Assembly (NCBI GenBank): GCA_903813345.2
Contig: CAIIXF020000011.1
Coordinates: 29,878,166 to 29,942,165 of the forward strand
DNA: 64,000 nt
Source: Owenia fusiformis
Taxonomy: Eukaryota > Annelida > Polychaeta > Sabellida > Oweniidae
Reading direction: 5' to 3'
Shown here: in pieces, positions 30,631 to 43,797 of the stretch
Position numbering within the stretch: the stretch's first letter is position 1
Layout of the letters: every line of letters starts with the position of its first letter
Translations under genes and position numbers: made by a program
The notes under the pieces: generated by a model
What the model saw: the letters and a program-made list of their open reading frames with translations, nothing else
Databases searched by the model: none
Told to the model about the DNA's origin: nothing

Positions 30631-31150
30631 TCACTGTTCCACAACTGGATGACTCTAACTGCAGTTAGCTTCATTCAAGATGGTTGCCGAGATTCTTTCG
30701 TTTTCGATAAACCTCCGATTTCAGCTAAACTAAGTTGAATCTTGATTCCAAAAGTTTCGCCATGCAAATTAATAAAACTATGATTGTATTCAACCACAAA
30801 TGAATGCTCTAACACCCATAATATTAGAGAATTTTAAAGAAAACGACTTCACTTAGAATGACTCTAACTGAAGTTGATGATCTACGCCATCATGACGTCA
30901 TCATCAACTTCAGTTAGAGTCATTCTAAGTGAAGCCGTTTTCTTTAAAATTCTCCAATATCGCGGTTGTTTGAGCATTTGTTTGTGGTTATTTACCATCG
31001 TAGCTTTATTAATTTGCATGGCGAAACATTTGGAATCCAGATTCAACTTATTTTAGCCGAAATCGGAGGTTTATCGAAAACGAAATGATCTCGGCAACCA
31101 TCTTGAATGAAGCTAACTGCAGTTAGAGTCATCCAGTTGTGGAACAGTGA
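30631..31150. repeat. 520-bp palindromic foldback element
   Basis: TCACTGTTCCACAACTGGAT at the left end is mirrored by its inverse at 31131-31150. The arms (about 250 bp each) are highly similar and meet near 30885 around a loop with CATGACGTCATCATC. The word GACTCTAACTGCAGTTAG occurs near each end, and TGACTCTAACTGAAGTT flanks the loop. No protein. Target duplication is not certain. Confidence 0.8.
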
Positions 31151-31996
31151 CACTGCGCCCAGCTTAAAAGAAATACTTTACACGATCAATTGTTAAAACA
31201 ACGAAGCAGCATTAGCGCTACACAGTTACGTCAAACAATTATATATAATTTAGACTAATATGAAGTTATAACGTGAACGTCTTGATTTCAATGAAATACA
31301 AAATCACATCTTCATTCTAAAATATTCATAATTCTACAAAGGTACCCACCTATTTTTGGAATGCAAGTTAAAAGTCCTTGCTAGAAGAGCTAAGGAAGTG
31401 TGTTTCCTTTCAAAACTTTCTCTTACAATGTAAGGCCAAATGGTTTGAAACTCGAGCATTGTGTCTCATGTAACAGTATTTGTGAAAGCGTTACGCTGGT
31501 TGTATCAATTTCGTAATAAGGATTTTTAATGGAATTTTAAATACCTTGTCCAAACTTTGAATTTTCGATTACAAGGTTTTTTCAATGAATCTTTGACATA
31601 AATAAGAGTTCTTAAAAGGGATCAAGGATTGTTAGTAGAAGAGTTTATATGGAACCTGCTCTTACGTAAGACAATTGACCACCGTTTCTAAATTATAGTT
31701 TAGATCGTAGACATTCGGTAATGTGTTTAGATCGTAGACATTCTAGATTGAATAAAATTTCTTCATCTGAGAGGGTAATATCAGTTATTCATTGTGGTAT
31801 CCAAAAGTATCTACTTTCCCTTAGAATAATCCCCGGGGAATATTCTCACGCAAGCTTTTTGGATGAAAAGAGACTGATAACTCAGAATGAATGTCACCTA
31901 TCATAATGTGGATTAAACGGCACTTTCACAAAGTAGCGAATCAGACTTCAATCACACAAAACATTGTGATCTGTTAAATATATATTTTATTTAAAT
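31151..31996. other. Intergenic DNA
   Basis: No supported gene. A short direct repeat GTTTAGATCGTAGACATTC occurs twice at about 31698-31742. Confidence 0.45.
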
Positions 31997-33004
31997 CACG
32001 GGATGTCATCGCCTGATTTGGTCAATGTTAGGGAGCAGGTCGTTTTTACAATAAATTTCAATATTTTCACACAAAATATTTTTTTACTGAAAAACTGCTC
32101 ATTCGCAGAGAAAATGTACTAGCACATGCAATGACAATGTCAATCACGCTTCTGTACGAAATTCGGCGGAAGTCTTTTATAATCTAATACGAAGTTACTA
32201 AAAAAGGCGCGAACGCCCTACACTCAAAATGATCGTTTTTCCATTATAACTTTTTAACGTAATTTAACGAAGGCTTCTAATTATTATCCAAGATAGTCTA
32301 AATACCGATTAAAATATTTCTTACTTCAAACAGATACGCCGTCTTTTATTCAATTTTTTAAAAAATAATAAAAAATAACTCTTGTCAATGTTAGGGAGCA
32401 GTCAATGTTAGGGAGCAAAATGATTTTATCAGAATAAAAATGTAGCAAATGGCCATTTAAAATATGTATGGCATTTATAAACTGAACAATTTTGTTTGTA
32501 TGATTATTTGATACCCTTTGGGGAGGAAAGCGTTAAAATTGTAAGAAAATCATTGAAAAGGTTATTTTGCATTTTTTATTTTCAGCTAAATCCTGTTTAC
32601 GTTCGTTTTAGAAATATTTAGATGCGAACCATTCCTTCTTTATTCGTTGACCTCTAACTGTAAATGAATGGATGTATCGTTATATACACTTTTTGATGAT
32701 GTCATCAGTTCACAATCCTAAATTGTGGATGATAAATTATCTGAACTGATATATAGGCTTGAGAAATCTCCGACATCCTTCAGTTCTATGATTTGATATT
32801 TTCCTAGTATTAAAGTAAGAGAGTTAGTCTCGCACTTATCTTTACGACCGGGTATCACCTGATAGCTGGCACAAACGCTATGAAGGGCTCATTGCGCAGT
32901 TACATGTGTGATAGTAGATTTTTACACGTATACGTCAATACTCAGACAATGCAGTATATAACCGATCTCTGTTATATGTGTACCACTTGCTAATGATACT
33001 CTAA

Positions 33005-33262
33005 AGCCCGGTATACACCAATGGGACAAGTTGGGACCTCCATAGACTTAACATGGCGTGGGACCTAGTGGGACCTTTTGGGATTTTGCCCCATGAAGTC
33101 CGTGGGAATCAATGGGACTCCGTCGGATTTTGCCCCAACTTGCATATAATCTTGCCCCATCGAGTCCCATGAGGTCCCACGTTGGACTCGATGGGATTCG
33201 ATGGGGCAGGATGGGGCAAAATCCCACGGAGTCCCATCTTGCCCCATCGAGAATGAACATGT
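33005..33262. repeat. GGGAC/GGGGCAAAAT-rich inverted and tandem block
   Basis: Repeated words TGGGAC, TTGCCCCA and CGATGGG, with GGGATTTTGCCCCAT on the left inverse to ATGGGGCAAAATCCC on the right. Much more GC-rich than its surroundings. Open frames in three minus-strand phases come from the repeat, not from a gene. Confidence 0.7.
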
Positions 33263-34216
33263 TCAAAACAATAATTTATATACAAAGATGAGCTCATTTA
33301 TTTAAATACAATATCATGAATAAAGGGAGATGTCATGTAATTATTGTATCTGGTTAAATTGTGTATATTGTGCTGAGCAATACTGTATGCTTGTAAGGTT
33401 TATACCAAGGGGTATAAAACAATCATACAATCTTGTCTAGTTTATAAATGACATACATGTTTGTAAAGGCCAATTACTCTGATATTCTGATAAAACCATT
33501 TCGCCCCACTGCATTGTTTGCTCCGCCACATTGATCATACTTATTTTTTATTATTTAAAAAAAATTAAAGAAAGGTGTACCTGTTTGAAGTAAGAAATAT
33601 TTCAATATGTACTGAGATTATCCATGATAATAATTAACTTTCCTTCGTCAAAAATCTTTTAGAGTCCATTTTCTGAAGATAACAAAAATGCAAAACAATT
33701 TTTTTATCGATTTTGTTAAATTTTGTTAAGGCAAGGGGTTTAAAATAATCATTCAAACAATATTGTTTAGTTTATAAATGCCATACATATTTTAAATGGC
33801 CATTTGCTACATTTTTAATATTCTGATAAAATCATTTTGCTCCCTAACATTGACTGCTCCCTAACATTGACTGCTCCCTAACATTGACAAGAGTTATTTT
33901 TTATTATTTTTTAAAAAATTGAATAAAAGACGGCGTATCTGTTTGAAGTAAGAAATATTTTAATCGGTATTTAGACTATCTTGGATAATAATTAGAAGCC
34001 TTCGTTAAATTACGTTAAAAAGTTATAATGGAAAAACGATCATTTTGAGTGTAGGGCGTTCGCGCCTTTTTTAGTAACTTCGTATTAGATTATAAAAGAC
34101 TTCCGCCGAATTTCGTACAGAAGCGTGATTGACATTGTCATTGCATGTGCTAGTACATTTTCTCTGCGAATGAGCAGTTTTTCAGTAAAAAAATATTTTG
34201 TGTGAAAATATTGAAA

Positions 34217-35653
34217 GGAGTTGGGTAAACTAGCAACAGAGAGTGCCCCAATTGAAGTGTGAAAAAACTTTTTTTAAGAATAGGAGAAAAAAACATCAGA
34301 AATGCATAGATTAAAGTCTATATTTTTGGGTAGTATTTTTAAAAAAAATTAGAAAAAATTGTTACGGTGTCTGGAGACCTTCAAAGAGGGTGGGGGCCAG
34401 TAGGAAAAAAATTCACATATTTTGCAACCCTCTTGATGAATTCCAATTTACTCAGCTATGAATGAATGTTTTTGATTTATCTGTCCAGGATTATGTAAAT
34501 ATATATTTATTTGATCCATACATACAATTGATTTAAACAATATGTACAGTTTAGAGGTAAGTAAAGCTTTGAAAGGACATTTCATGCTGAGTCTGGGTGA
34601 CATTTTTATTCACTGGAGGTAGTAATCCTTTGAGTGTTTTCACATAGAGCATAACAAGTCTCCACTCTAATAAGTGCTTCTTTAGTTACATAAATGTTAT
34701 ATTGTTGCATACAAAGAATAATTTTGATGGAGACTTATTATGCTCGATGTGAATTTTAGAACTTTATAGAAAATTTTGCCTGCCATTTTTGTTGATTATT
34801 CAAAATGGCCAAATGCTATTCATGCTGCATATGTAGGAAGCAAGGGCATTATAAAATGTTAGATGCTAAAATACCTGAAACATCAAGTGGTTATATGTGC
34901 ACAACATCTGAATCAGGTAGTTCAAGGGATGATGGGTAAAACTAATCAGAAAATGTTTCATTGTTATTTCATTAACAAGCCAATGATGAAATGTGTTGAG
35001 ATTTTAGATGTTTTTCACCTTTTAGGTGATCTCCAAGAAGTGATTATCTCCGTTATCTGTACTTACTGTTTCCTAGACATTATCAGAATGATTGATAATA
35101 AACTTAATAGTTGCTTTAAAATTATGTTGAATAATATCATTATGTTGAATTATAATATATACAGTGTGTGTGTTTAGTGTGTGGTTTTTAGCATACCCTA
35201 TGTCGCTAACAGGAAGCAGGACATATTTCTCATAAAAAATAAACATTACTTTACGAGTCAAATCATGAAATGTACATTCTGAATTTAAATGAATTAAAAA
35301 TAATAAAGTATTTTCATTATTTTAGGTACTTTTGTTCTCTTTCAGTGTTGCGTGGGAAGGGCGGAATATATTAATATAAATATCTCATTATTGGCAAATT
35401 GCCAATTTACTATATATTGTAATTCCAACCTCTATGAGACTAAATTCCTACAGATATTTGTGATATTTTAAACAAAAAGGTATATTTTGGTAGAAAATAA
35501 TGAATTTCTTTAATTTGACCTTGACCTGGGGAATATGACCTTGACCTAAATTTTCATACATTTTTGTACACATAGATTAATAATTAATTAATTAAATAAA
35601 GAGAAAACTTGAAAATCAGGTGGGGCTTAAAATGGCCTTGTTTACCCAACTCC
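34217..35653. mobile_element. Element inserted in the right arm of the foldback, without target duplication
   Basis: Ends GGAGTTGGGTAAAC and GTTTACCCAACTCC form a 14-bp terminal inverted repeat. The uninterrupted left arm reads (inverted) ATTGAAATTTATTG. In the right arm ATTGAAA lies left of the insertion and TTTATTG right of it, so the insertion point is between A and T and no bases were duplicated. Inside there is no transposase; short frames (for example 34863-35177) are AT-rich and unrecognised. Confidence 0.7.
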
Positions 35654-35712
35654 TTTATTGTAAAAACGACCTGCTCCCTAACATTGACCAAATCAGGCGA
35701 TGACATCCCGTG

Positions 35713-36749
35713 TAAATAATGAATTGAAAATATATAAGAGATTAGCCATGCCCAAGTCGGTATTTTTTACTTATCCTGATCTTGAATTATTACCAAAGAA
35801 TTAGACTCATACATACAATTGAAAGATTACATATTATCCTGCATTTAGTGTACTAAATGTATAAAAACATTAAAAAATAAATTTGATATCTATTTATAAA
35901 ATTAGCAAAATGGACAACCGGGGGATATCGCCACGATATACATCGGAAAACTAATGAGCGGAGGATATCGTGACGAGGATTTCCCGCTAAATTGAATTAT
36001 TCGAACTACATAGATAAAAATGATATTCCTCAAAATCATAGGATATCCTATAATTACATTATGTTTTTATCAGAATGTCATACATAAATAAATGTGGCTG
36101 ATTGAGTGATGGATATTTAAAAGAGGAGTAAATCTTTTTTCCATTTTACATCTTCCTACGAACTATAATGGGTGATTGAATGTCTAGTATTGAACAGGGT
36201 TAAATTTATTTCAATAAAATGTGAAGTTTTCTTAAAATCTTATATTAATATATCAAACGCTTGTTTAATATTGGAAATAACTCAATTTGTATTAACATGC
36301 AAAATAGCTTACTTACAGCGACATCTATTTTATATCGAGTTATGTATTACAGTTCAAATACTTTTTTAAGATAAAAAAAAACAGTTCAAATACTTGAGAA
36401 GATCACCAAGAATATCCGACATTTTTATGATTTTACATCCTGTGTAAATTAATTTTAGTGTGCTTTCTAAACTTAAATCACAAATCCAGATGAAATTCTT
36501 TACACATTATTTCGTTTATTGACAATTGTAACATGTGCAAACTATATGCAGAACACAAAAACTGTGTGTTTACGGTTCTAAATATTTATTTACATTTTTC
36601 AATATTCATTATTTACAAAATGTACATGAAAGTATGAAACTCGTTATCACATGATAATCTATTTAATATTTTGCATTTTGACTGTCTTGTATGTATTTAG
36701 TTTTATGATTTAGTATGCTCAAAATGGCTACTTGTGCAAACACATAGAT
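35713..36749. other. Intergenic DNA downstream of PPIL6
   Basis: AT-rich; no gene seen. It contains the probable 3' untranslated region of PPIL6 next to 36750. Confidence 0.45.
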
Positions 36750-39700
36750 TCAAAAGGTATATGTTAATACACCACATCCGCTGATTTTGACATCAGTTGT
36801 AGGTCTTTCATTTACAGTCTCTTGTTCTTCAATTCGTTTTAAAGTCTCTGTTCCCTCTATTATTTGTCTGAAATAAAAACATATATTCAAGTTAGTATTC
36901 TGTACATTTTTATGTTGGCTTCCAGGCTCATAGGGAGCTTTTGTCAAGGGGGTTCACTTTTCCAAAAATTCCAGGGGGGTTCACATTTGACAACATTTGA
37001 CCTAAATCACTGGGGTTCAATTGATCTCTCACATAGTTCCACTGCTGAAATTGCTCTGTGTTGTCATTTCATAGAATTATCTCAGTATATGGCAGACCCT
37101 ACTGTGAGGCAACTTGTTCAGAATTTTTTCTCAAATACAGTAAAATCTGTATATATTGAACATCTTTTTGCTGTAAAATCACGTTCAGCATTGTCAAATG
37201 TTCAATAGTGAGGGTAATTTATACATAAGTAGTAGTTTGTGTGGAGGAAGGGTGTCTAACAGAGACAGGTGTTCACTAGAGAAGTGTTCACTAAAACAGG
37301 CTGACAGGTGTATATATATCTTAATTTCTTCCTATAATTGTTTAATAATCTGATCAACTTTGAATGTCAACTGCAAAAAAACAATCAATGGTCACAAAGA
37401 ATTGTGGCTATTAAAGTATATCCACTTCACTTCTTGTTGGTGACAGATGTGTCCCCACATGTATATCTAACAAGGAGTCTGTTGTATACTCACCCAAAGG
37501 CAACATATTTAGTGTTCATCCAAGGGGTTGGCTGCAGAGTGATGTGAAACTGAGAGCCATTTGTGTGTCTTCCATTGTTTGACATACTTAAGATTCCTCT
37601 TTTGTTGTGCTTTACTGCAAAGTTCTCATCTTCAAATAAAAAGTAGTTTGGTTTACAATGATTTTAGGGGTGAAGGCATCTGGTCTGTTTTGTATTTTGT
37701 CATGTTGCCCTTCGTGCAGCTTAACAAAAACATTGACCAGGGGGGGAGTGGTTACATTTTACAGAAGTGAAATAACATGTAAGTTGAAAGTATTGAACAG
37801 ATCTATATATTACTCACTAAACATATATGAGTGAATAGGAAAACTATGTGATACAAAATCAGGTGAACATACCTTCAAACACTGGACCATATACAGATTC
37901 ACCCCCATTGCCCCTTCCTTTCCAAATATCCCCTCCTTGTATCCAGCCATTCTTCACAATCCTGTGAAATATACTGTTCTCATAATGTAGCTTATATTCC
38001 ACGTCTTCATCTTCATGATAAGAAGATCCTTTCTCGCCTGTACAGAGCAGTTTGAAGTTTTCACATGTTTTTGGTACAATGTCCGTAAATAACTACAAGA
38101 ACAGAACAATGCAATATTTATAGTATACATGTAATCTTTTAATTCTGGTTCTCATCAAAATATGTTAATATATATCATGGTGTAATTTTGCTCATTTACG
38201 ACTGAGCAATATGTATCAGAATTAAAACTGCTTATCAAAAGGGAATTGATTCCAAGTTGTCTTGCTCAAAGTTGTTACCCCATACATTTCATCTTTACAA
38301 AAGAGGGTATTCCAGAGACTATGCAAGACTGTGACTTTTTCATTAAAGAAACTTGATGCAAGATTATGATTTCTTCATTAAATAAAGTGTATGTACCTCT
38401 ATCACAAGTTTACCAGCTGCTTTATCACCAATAGTAATATCAAGGTACACATGATCATGCTAAAAATATAAAAACAATAGATAAATTATTAACAAGGGGA
38501 CTCCAATGCATGGGTTTCAATTGAATTAACTTATTGCATTTTATTTTCTCAAAATTGAAGATTTTTAGAAAGTGTTTATTTTTTGTCAAAGACAATATCA
38601 GGCACGTAGCCAGGGGGTTTGATGGGTTCCCGCCTCTCCTGGCCAATAAATTTTTTCAAAATCATAGTGTTTCACCATTCTGAGCACTTTATAAATGATT
38701 TTAGCCATTTTTGGACAAAAATTGTCAAAACTGAACCCCCCTGGAATTTTTCATGTTCCTTGGCAAATCCTGGCTACAGGCCTGAATATGACACACATTT
38801 TGTCCGCTAGGATATATTTTTTACTTTGAAAATATGTCTTCCTATGTTTCAATTATAATTCATCTGAAATAGGCTAATTATTTGCATTTGACAAAGAATC
38901 AACTTTGTATTCAATCAAAACAATCATTAGTCTAGATTTGCATATTTTTGAGCAGATACATACCTTTTGTGAGTTTAGATAGTTTACATAAGCTTCTTGA
39001 GTGAGTGTTTCATATAAAGTTTGTGGTCTGAAGTCTTCATAATTGTAGTTCTCTTCTGCCCATTGCGCAAATTCAGTTGGGCCCCCGATTAAAACATCAT
39101 TGCAAAATGTAATCGCCTTTTTGTTAAATGCCCATGTCTCATCTTTCAAACGCTGAAATAAAAAAGTTAGGCTGTCAGTATATTTGGAGAACTGATATGG
39201 AAAAAATACATTGCAAAGAAAGAAAATATACTTTGAGCTATTGTTCATGCATACAGTACACGTGTATATCCAGATTACTAATCTAACAGATCCACAACCA
39301 GCTTTTGATAATTTAAGTTTATGCTGCTTTTAAGAATTTGAAGCTGAAGGAATTTAACTTCATTTTTGAAAGGTTTGGGACTGATATCTGCATTTGTATG
39401 GCCCTAACATTAATATAATGGTTAGAAAATAATATAAATAATCCTCTGTAACCTAAAAGACTTAACCATGAACTTAGCAAAAATACATGGATGATGTACA
39501 TGTATGACTACAGTACATGTAAGTTAGAGATGTACAATGTGATGTATGTGTATAATATACTGTACATACCCTTCGTTGTTCTTCAATGTACTGATCCCAT
39601 TCAAACTCTAGCATGCCCCTCACTTCAGGCTCAGGGAATATGTCCACTTTTTGTTCATGCAAATCCTACAAAATTAAAATAACAGGAAATGGGATACCAT

Positions 39701-40687
39701 GGATAGCAAATCTACAACATGTACATTGAACATTTGTTACAGACACACCAGATGCTGCAATAGACGTCACGAGCCAAACACCAACCACTGAACACCAGCC
39801 ATTTTTTGAGTAGAAGGAATCTGCAAAAGGTTCGTTTATTCTGATTTCGGATTTTTGCACAGGTGTGCGTATTCACAAATAAGAAAGACTTCATAATAAG
39901 ATCACATTGCCATGTAAATGTGGAAAAGTAGTTTACAGTGACTTTATATGTGTGTGAATTTCACATGCGTTCGGGTAGTATTGCGAATGAAAACTTCCGG
40001 AAGTCACGAGAGAGCGAGTCAGTTTCACCTGAAATTTTACATAAAATTAAAATCTCTTGGATATTGTTCTTATGTTTTATGGTTGACACAACAAAGTCTA
40101 TGGGCTGGGATTTATGAATGTTTAATAACTTCTAGAAAATTGACCCTGGGTAAGTGACAGTCTCAATCTTTAGCTAAGTCTTATTCTTTTAATTCTACTA
40201 ACGCAGCCAGACTGGGAAAAAAATCTTCTACTTTTTTCATGGCCTGACTTGTTTAGGTACAATTTGAAATATAAGAGTAATCTGAAGTTAATTCTTATAG
40301 TTGAATGCCCATGATTAGACCCACACAGTACCCAAGTGGGTAATCACCTGATACAAAATGATTTCAAAGTGATTAAAATGTCGAAATGATTTATAAATCT
40401 CAAAATCAAAACAGGCATAGTTGACTAGGTTTAACCTAGGCCTAGATCTGAGAAAAAAAATTCAAAAAAGGAAATAATTTTGGACATTCGTCGATTTGTT
40501 CGATCGTATTCTAGCGTAATCTGACAGCCATGCGCATTCTCCTTCAATTATTTAATATATCAAATAAAGTTGTAATATATTTGCAAACCTGTGCAGAGCA
40601 TCTTAGTACATGGAAGGTAATATCGTTCAATAAACCACAAATGGTGAGGTTTTCTTGCTTCTTCGTCGCCATTGCTGCTTTCACCAT
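36750..40687 (-). CDS. PPIL6: PPIL6, cyclophilin-type peptidyl-prolyl isomerase-like 6
   Basis: Seven minus-strand exons: 40687-40589, 39665-39570, 39152-38964, 38459-38397, 38092-37873, 37629-37494, 36867-36750. All have AG/GT borders and joining phases, giving 306 aa (human PPIL6 is about 311). The N-terminal part is PPIL6-specific: [41 protein letters not shown]. The cyclophilin domain starts near residue 139 ([21 protein letters not shown]) and carries [67 protein letters not shown] and [13 protein letters not shown]. The catalytic Arg (FHRI) and the Trp of TPW are present; the usual aromatic after SQF is His, so activity may be weak. It would isomerise X-Pro bonds or act as a binding scaffold; the vertebrate gene is linked to ciliated cells. 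Confidence 0.93.
36915..37045 (+). repeat. Dispersed repeat copy in PPIL6 intron 6
   Basis: Contains TCAAGGGGGTTCAC, TCCAAAAATTCCAGGGGGGT and TCACATTTGACAAC. Related copies lie inverted at about 38594-38790 (PPIL6 intron 3) and forward at about 42105-42185. No coding capacity. Confidence 0.6.
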
Positions 40688-41620
40688 GACAACCGACCGG
40701 AAGAAAAATATGGGTCAATATATTATCACTCTTTCGACCAAGTAATGATTATATATCGTATTTTTATACCGAAAAGAACAAGACTCATTCAAAAGAACGC
40801 AGGTTTTTTGTTTTGACTTAATATAATGATTAACTTTGACAAAAACGATATAATACGATATAGCGCAATCCGGTAGAGCTACATTCAAAATTTCCCCGGG
40901 AAATTTGAACTTTGTTATGTTGATGTCTATAATCTTTATATATTAATAATTATTTCTAGATCAATTCACGGGGAGCCTCTAACTAATTTCATTGAAGTGA
41001 AGAAGTATCAATATATTCGATAGTTTATTTAAATTTCAAGTGTACTTACCTGTATCTCAGTCATATTCACACAGGCCCAAGAACAAGAGTTCTCAGTGAG
41101 TTGGGGGGGGGGAGGGGGTAGACTATATTCTATTTAGTCTGAATATATTCAGACTATAAGCCATCTATGTCAGTATGTTAAAGTTTGGTAATTCAAAATA
41201 TTTGTTTACATAGGAAGTGCTATTCAAAATGGCCGATTGGGTAAAATTAATTTGCACATTTGTGACTTCAACTAGCTTTATTTCCACTTGACAACATGCT
41301 GTGTTACTTTTTATTGCATTCAATTGTACCTTACTATTTAATTGAATTTTTGTAATGTTTATTTTATTGAAGAAATGGTTCCTCTTATTGATAATTTTGT
41401 GCAAAAAAATTCACTGCAATTTTCACAGGACACAGTAGGCCTAGTATAACTAGCCTAGAAGACAGTCTGTTGGATACACACTAGGGGGGGGGGGGGGGGG
41501 GGGTGATTGGTGAATTCTTGTTCCTTGACCTTTGATCATAATTAACAACCTCATGCAAAAAAATCAATCACATATCTCAGAAAGCAGTTTCATTATTTGT
41601 TGCATACCCTGCTTGAAGTA
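40688..41620. other. Region upstream of PPIL6
   Basis: Holds the PPIL6 promoter. GTTGTCATGG overlaps the start codon and resembles half of an RFX X-box; this is weak. A G-rich run lies at 41102-41118 and a long G run at 41484-41502. No gene seen. Confidence 0.4.
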
Positions 41621-41977
41621 CCGGATTTTCTCGCATATACGCCCCCCTAAATTTAGGCCCATGGGCCAAAAATCTAATATAGTACGCTTATACGCACATG
41701 GGCCTATAAAAATGACTATTTATTGATTTTTTCAATAAATTCAAGAGTATTTTGTCACTGGCAGATCGTTCGTTACTTTGTTTCATTGTATTAACATTCA
41801 TTAACAACTTAACATTCCATTGTATTCATCAACTCTTCTCACCTTTACGCCCACTGGGCCAAAAATCGAAAGTAGTACACTTATACGCCCATGGACGAAA
41901 AATAAGAGGTAAAATAACAGACGAAATTACCCCTTCTTTCAGTTATACGCCCAGGGCTTATATGCGAGAAAATCCGG
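41621..41977. mobile_element. 357-bp MITE with CCGGATTTTCTCGCATATA ends
   Basis: CCGGATTTTCTCGCATATA at the left end is mirrored at the right end, with TA on both sides (41619-41620, 41978-41979). Internal words TACGCCCATGG and GGGCCAAAAATC are repeated. A TA duplication fits Tc1/mariner/pogo-type mobilisation. The open frame from 41752 runs through it and is not a gene. Confidence 0.75.
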
Positions 41978-43797
41978 TAACAAGGCAAGAATGCTCTGAA
42001 TTAAATGCTAGGGGATTGATTGTTCATTCTGTACGTCAAATGGTACAGATGTTCTACATTGCAAAATATTTTTTTCCATTTGAACTTCCTATTCCATTTA
42101 CACAAAGCCTTTGCCAAGGGAGATCACGTTTCAAAAAATCCAAGGGGAGTTCACATTTGACAACTATGGCCCAAAATCACTTGAAAAGTGTTAAGAATGT
42201 TTTCAGAATTTACTATATAGGCCTAGTATGCTTCTCCACTTTGTTCTACAGAATTTTATTTGAATTAGATTCTTGTGTATTCAGTTTATACCAGGAGTGT
42301 TAGCCATAAGACAACATTGCTTTACTTCAATAATTTTAATCCAGGGCTAGGTAAGGGAATAATGGAAATGTGATGTAAGTTACAGGGGCAGCAAAAGAGA
42401 GATCGCATTTGATGCGAACTTCTTATTATAGCTACAAGCCTATGTGCCCATTGCTGTGCCCTGCCCTCCCCAATTACACAGCTCTCCACAGAGTGAGATT
42501 TTTTATACCTCCTTTGTCACGGTGGGGATAGTCATCACGTGACCTTCGCAACTGATGGTGTCTGAACAAGGCATAAGATTTTCTCGATTAAGCAAGAAAA
42601 TCGAATAATTCTCATATTTAAACTTTGTTAAATGCTTCAAATCCCGCCCCACTTGTGCATACTATCTCAGTCTTTCAAATGAACCTAAATTTACCAGCAG
42701 AGGGCGCATATTTTTAGAGATATCACTGTTTTTTATTGCGTAAAAATTCTGCATGATGGTGTCTGTACAAATTTTAAAATATACTACTTTGAAAGTAGTC
42801 CTCGTGTTGTCGTGTGTTTTTTAAATATGTCTGCTTCTTTCCAATGTGTTGTATCACTTGAACATGGTAATTTAGAAACTCTGGTTTCCAAATCCAAAGA
42901 GAGGGTCATGCTATGTTCTTTTTTTCCAAATAACCGAAATTAACCTAGAATTGTGATGTTTTCCTGTTATCACTGCCATCCATTGGTTGAATTTCCAACA
43001 CTCACTGAAAGATTTGCAAATCATGTGTGGGACAATCATCCATCAGAGGAATTTAAATACATTGTGTATTTTCACCAGAAACTGGGCGATTAAGTTATTT
43101 GATCAGACGTTATTTATCCAATATTACAAAAGATTACTTGATGTACTCGAATGATACAATATAAAATTAGTTCCATCAATCGATTTAGACTGCCAAGGGA
43201 TGGTATTATTCAGTAAAGCCTGTCACCTTTTGAGAGGCCAGAGAAACTATGAAATATTGGTGATGTCATTGGTTGTACAAAAACTTGTACCTTATACCCA
43301 CGTACGTGACAGTCTTTAAAGGGTTTAATTTTTAAAGCTTTAAAGGATTATCCGATCAATTTTTTAAAAATAGCGCCATTCAAAGGCTCGTCCAATAGGG
43401 AAAATCTACGCTAAATTAGGTTTTAATATGTCGGGGATATGGTAAATGGAATTTTGTGCTTCATTTTGTTTAATCACAGCAAGGGGAACGATGATTTTAG
43501 TCTCGGGGATCGTAAATTCAGCCCAACACACGAAAGTGTAACTGTTTGCTCAATTGTGGATTGTGATTCCGAATTGGATGACGGGGAGAGTAGTACACCC
43601 ATAAAGACAAGGTTGTAATGCAACCTAAATGTGGCAATATAGTCACACCTTAAAGACGATTTCCTGGAAGTCCCAAGCAAAAGAAAACAATTTTAGTGAA
43701 GATTGCTTCTAGTTAACGAGCATTATTAGATAAAGGATCCGCCATACTAAGTATATAAAACTACCCCCAGGTCATTCATAACCATATAATATGGTAT
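41978..43797. other. Intergenic DNA left of the retrotransposon
   Basis: Contains a copy of the AGGGGGTTCACATTTGACAAC repeat at about 42105-42185. No exon-like segment was recognised on either strand. Confidence 0.45.

Larger units (their letters stand above)
31997..35712. mobile_element. 3.7-kb foldback DNA element
   Basis: Ends are CACGGGATGTCATCGCC and its inverse, flanked by TAAAT on both sides (31992-31996 and 35713-35717), a 5-bp target duplication. The left arm (to about 32560) is matched by an inverted right arm at about 33400-34216 plus 35654-35712. The word TCAATGTTAGGGAGCA occurs several times in each arm. The centre holds the GGGAC-rich block at 33005-33262. The right arm is split by a later insertion. 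No transposase is visible, so it is nonautonomous; the superfamily is not decided. Confidence 0.75.

Noticed and set aside
34217-35653. Helitron call for the insertion without target duplication
   Set aside because: The A/T insertion fits, but the ends are 14-bp inverted repeats without TC at the 5' end or CTRR at the 3' end.
36864-40157. Plus-strand frames within PPIL6
   Set aside because: They cover introns, repeats or the antisense of PPIL6 exons; none has its own support.
41752-42303. 183-codon plus frame
   Set aside because: It crosses the right end of a MITE and a dispersed repeat and has no family features.
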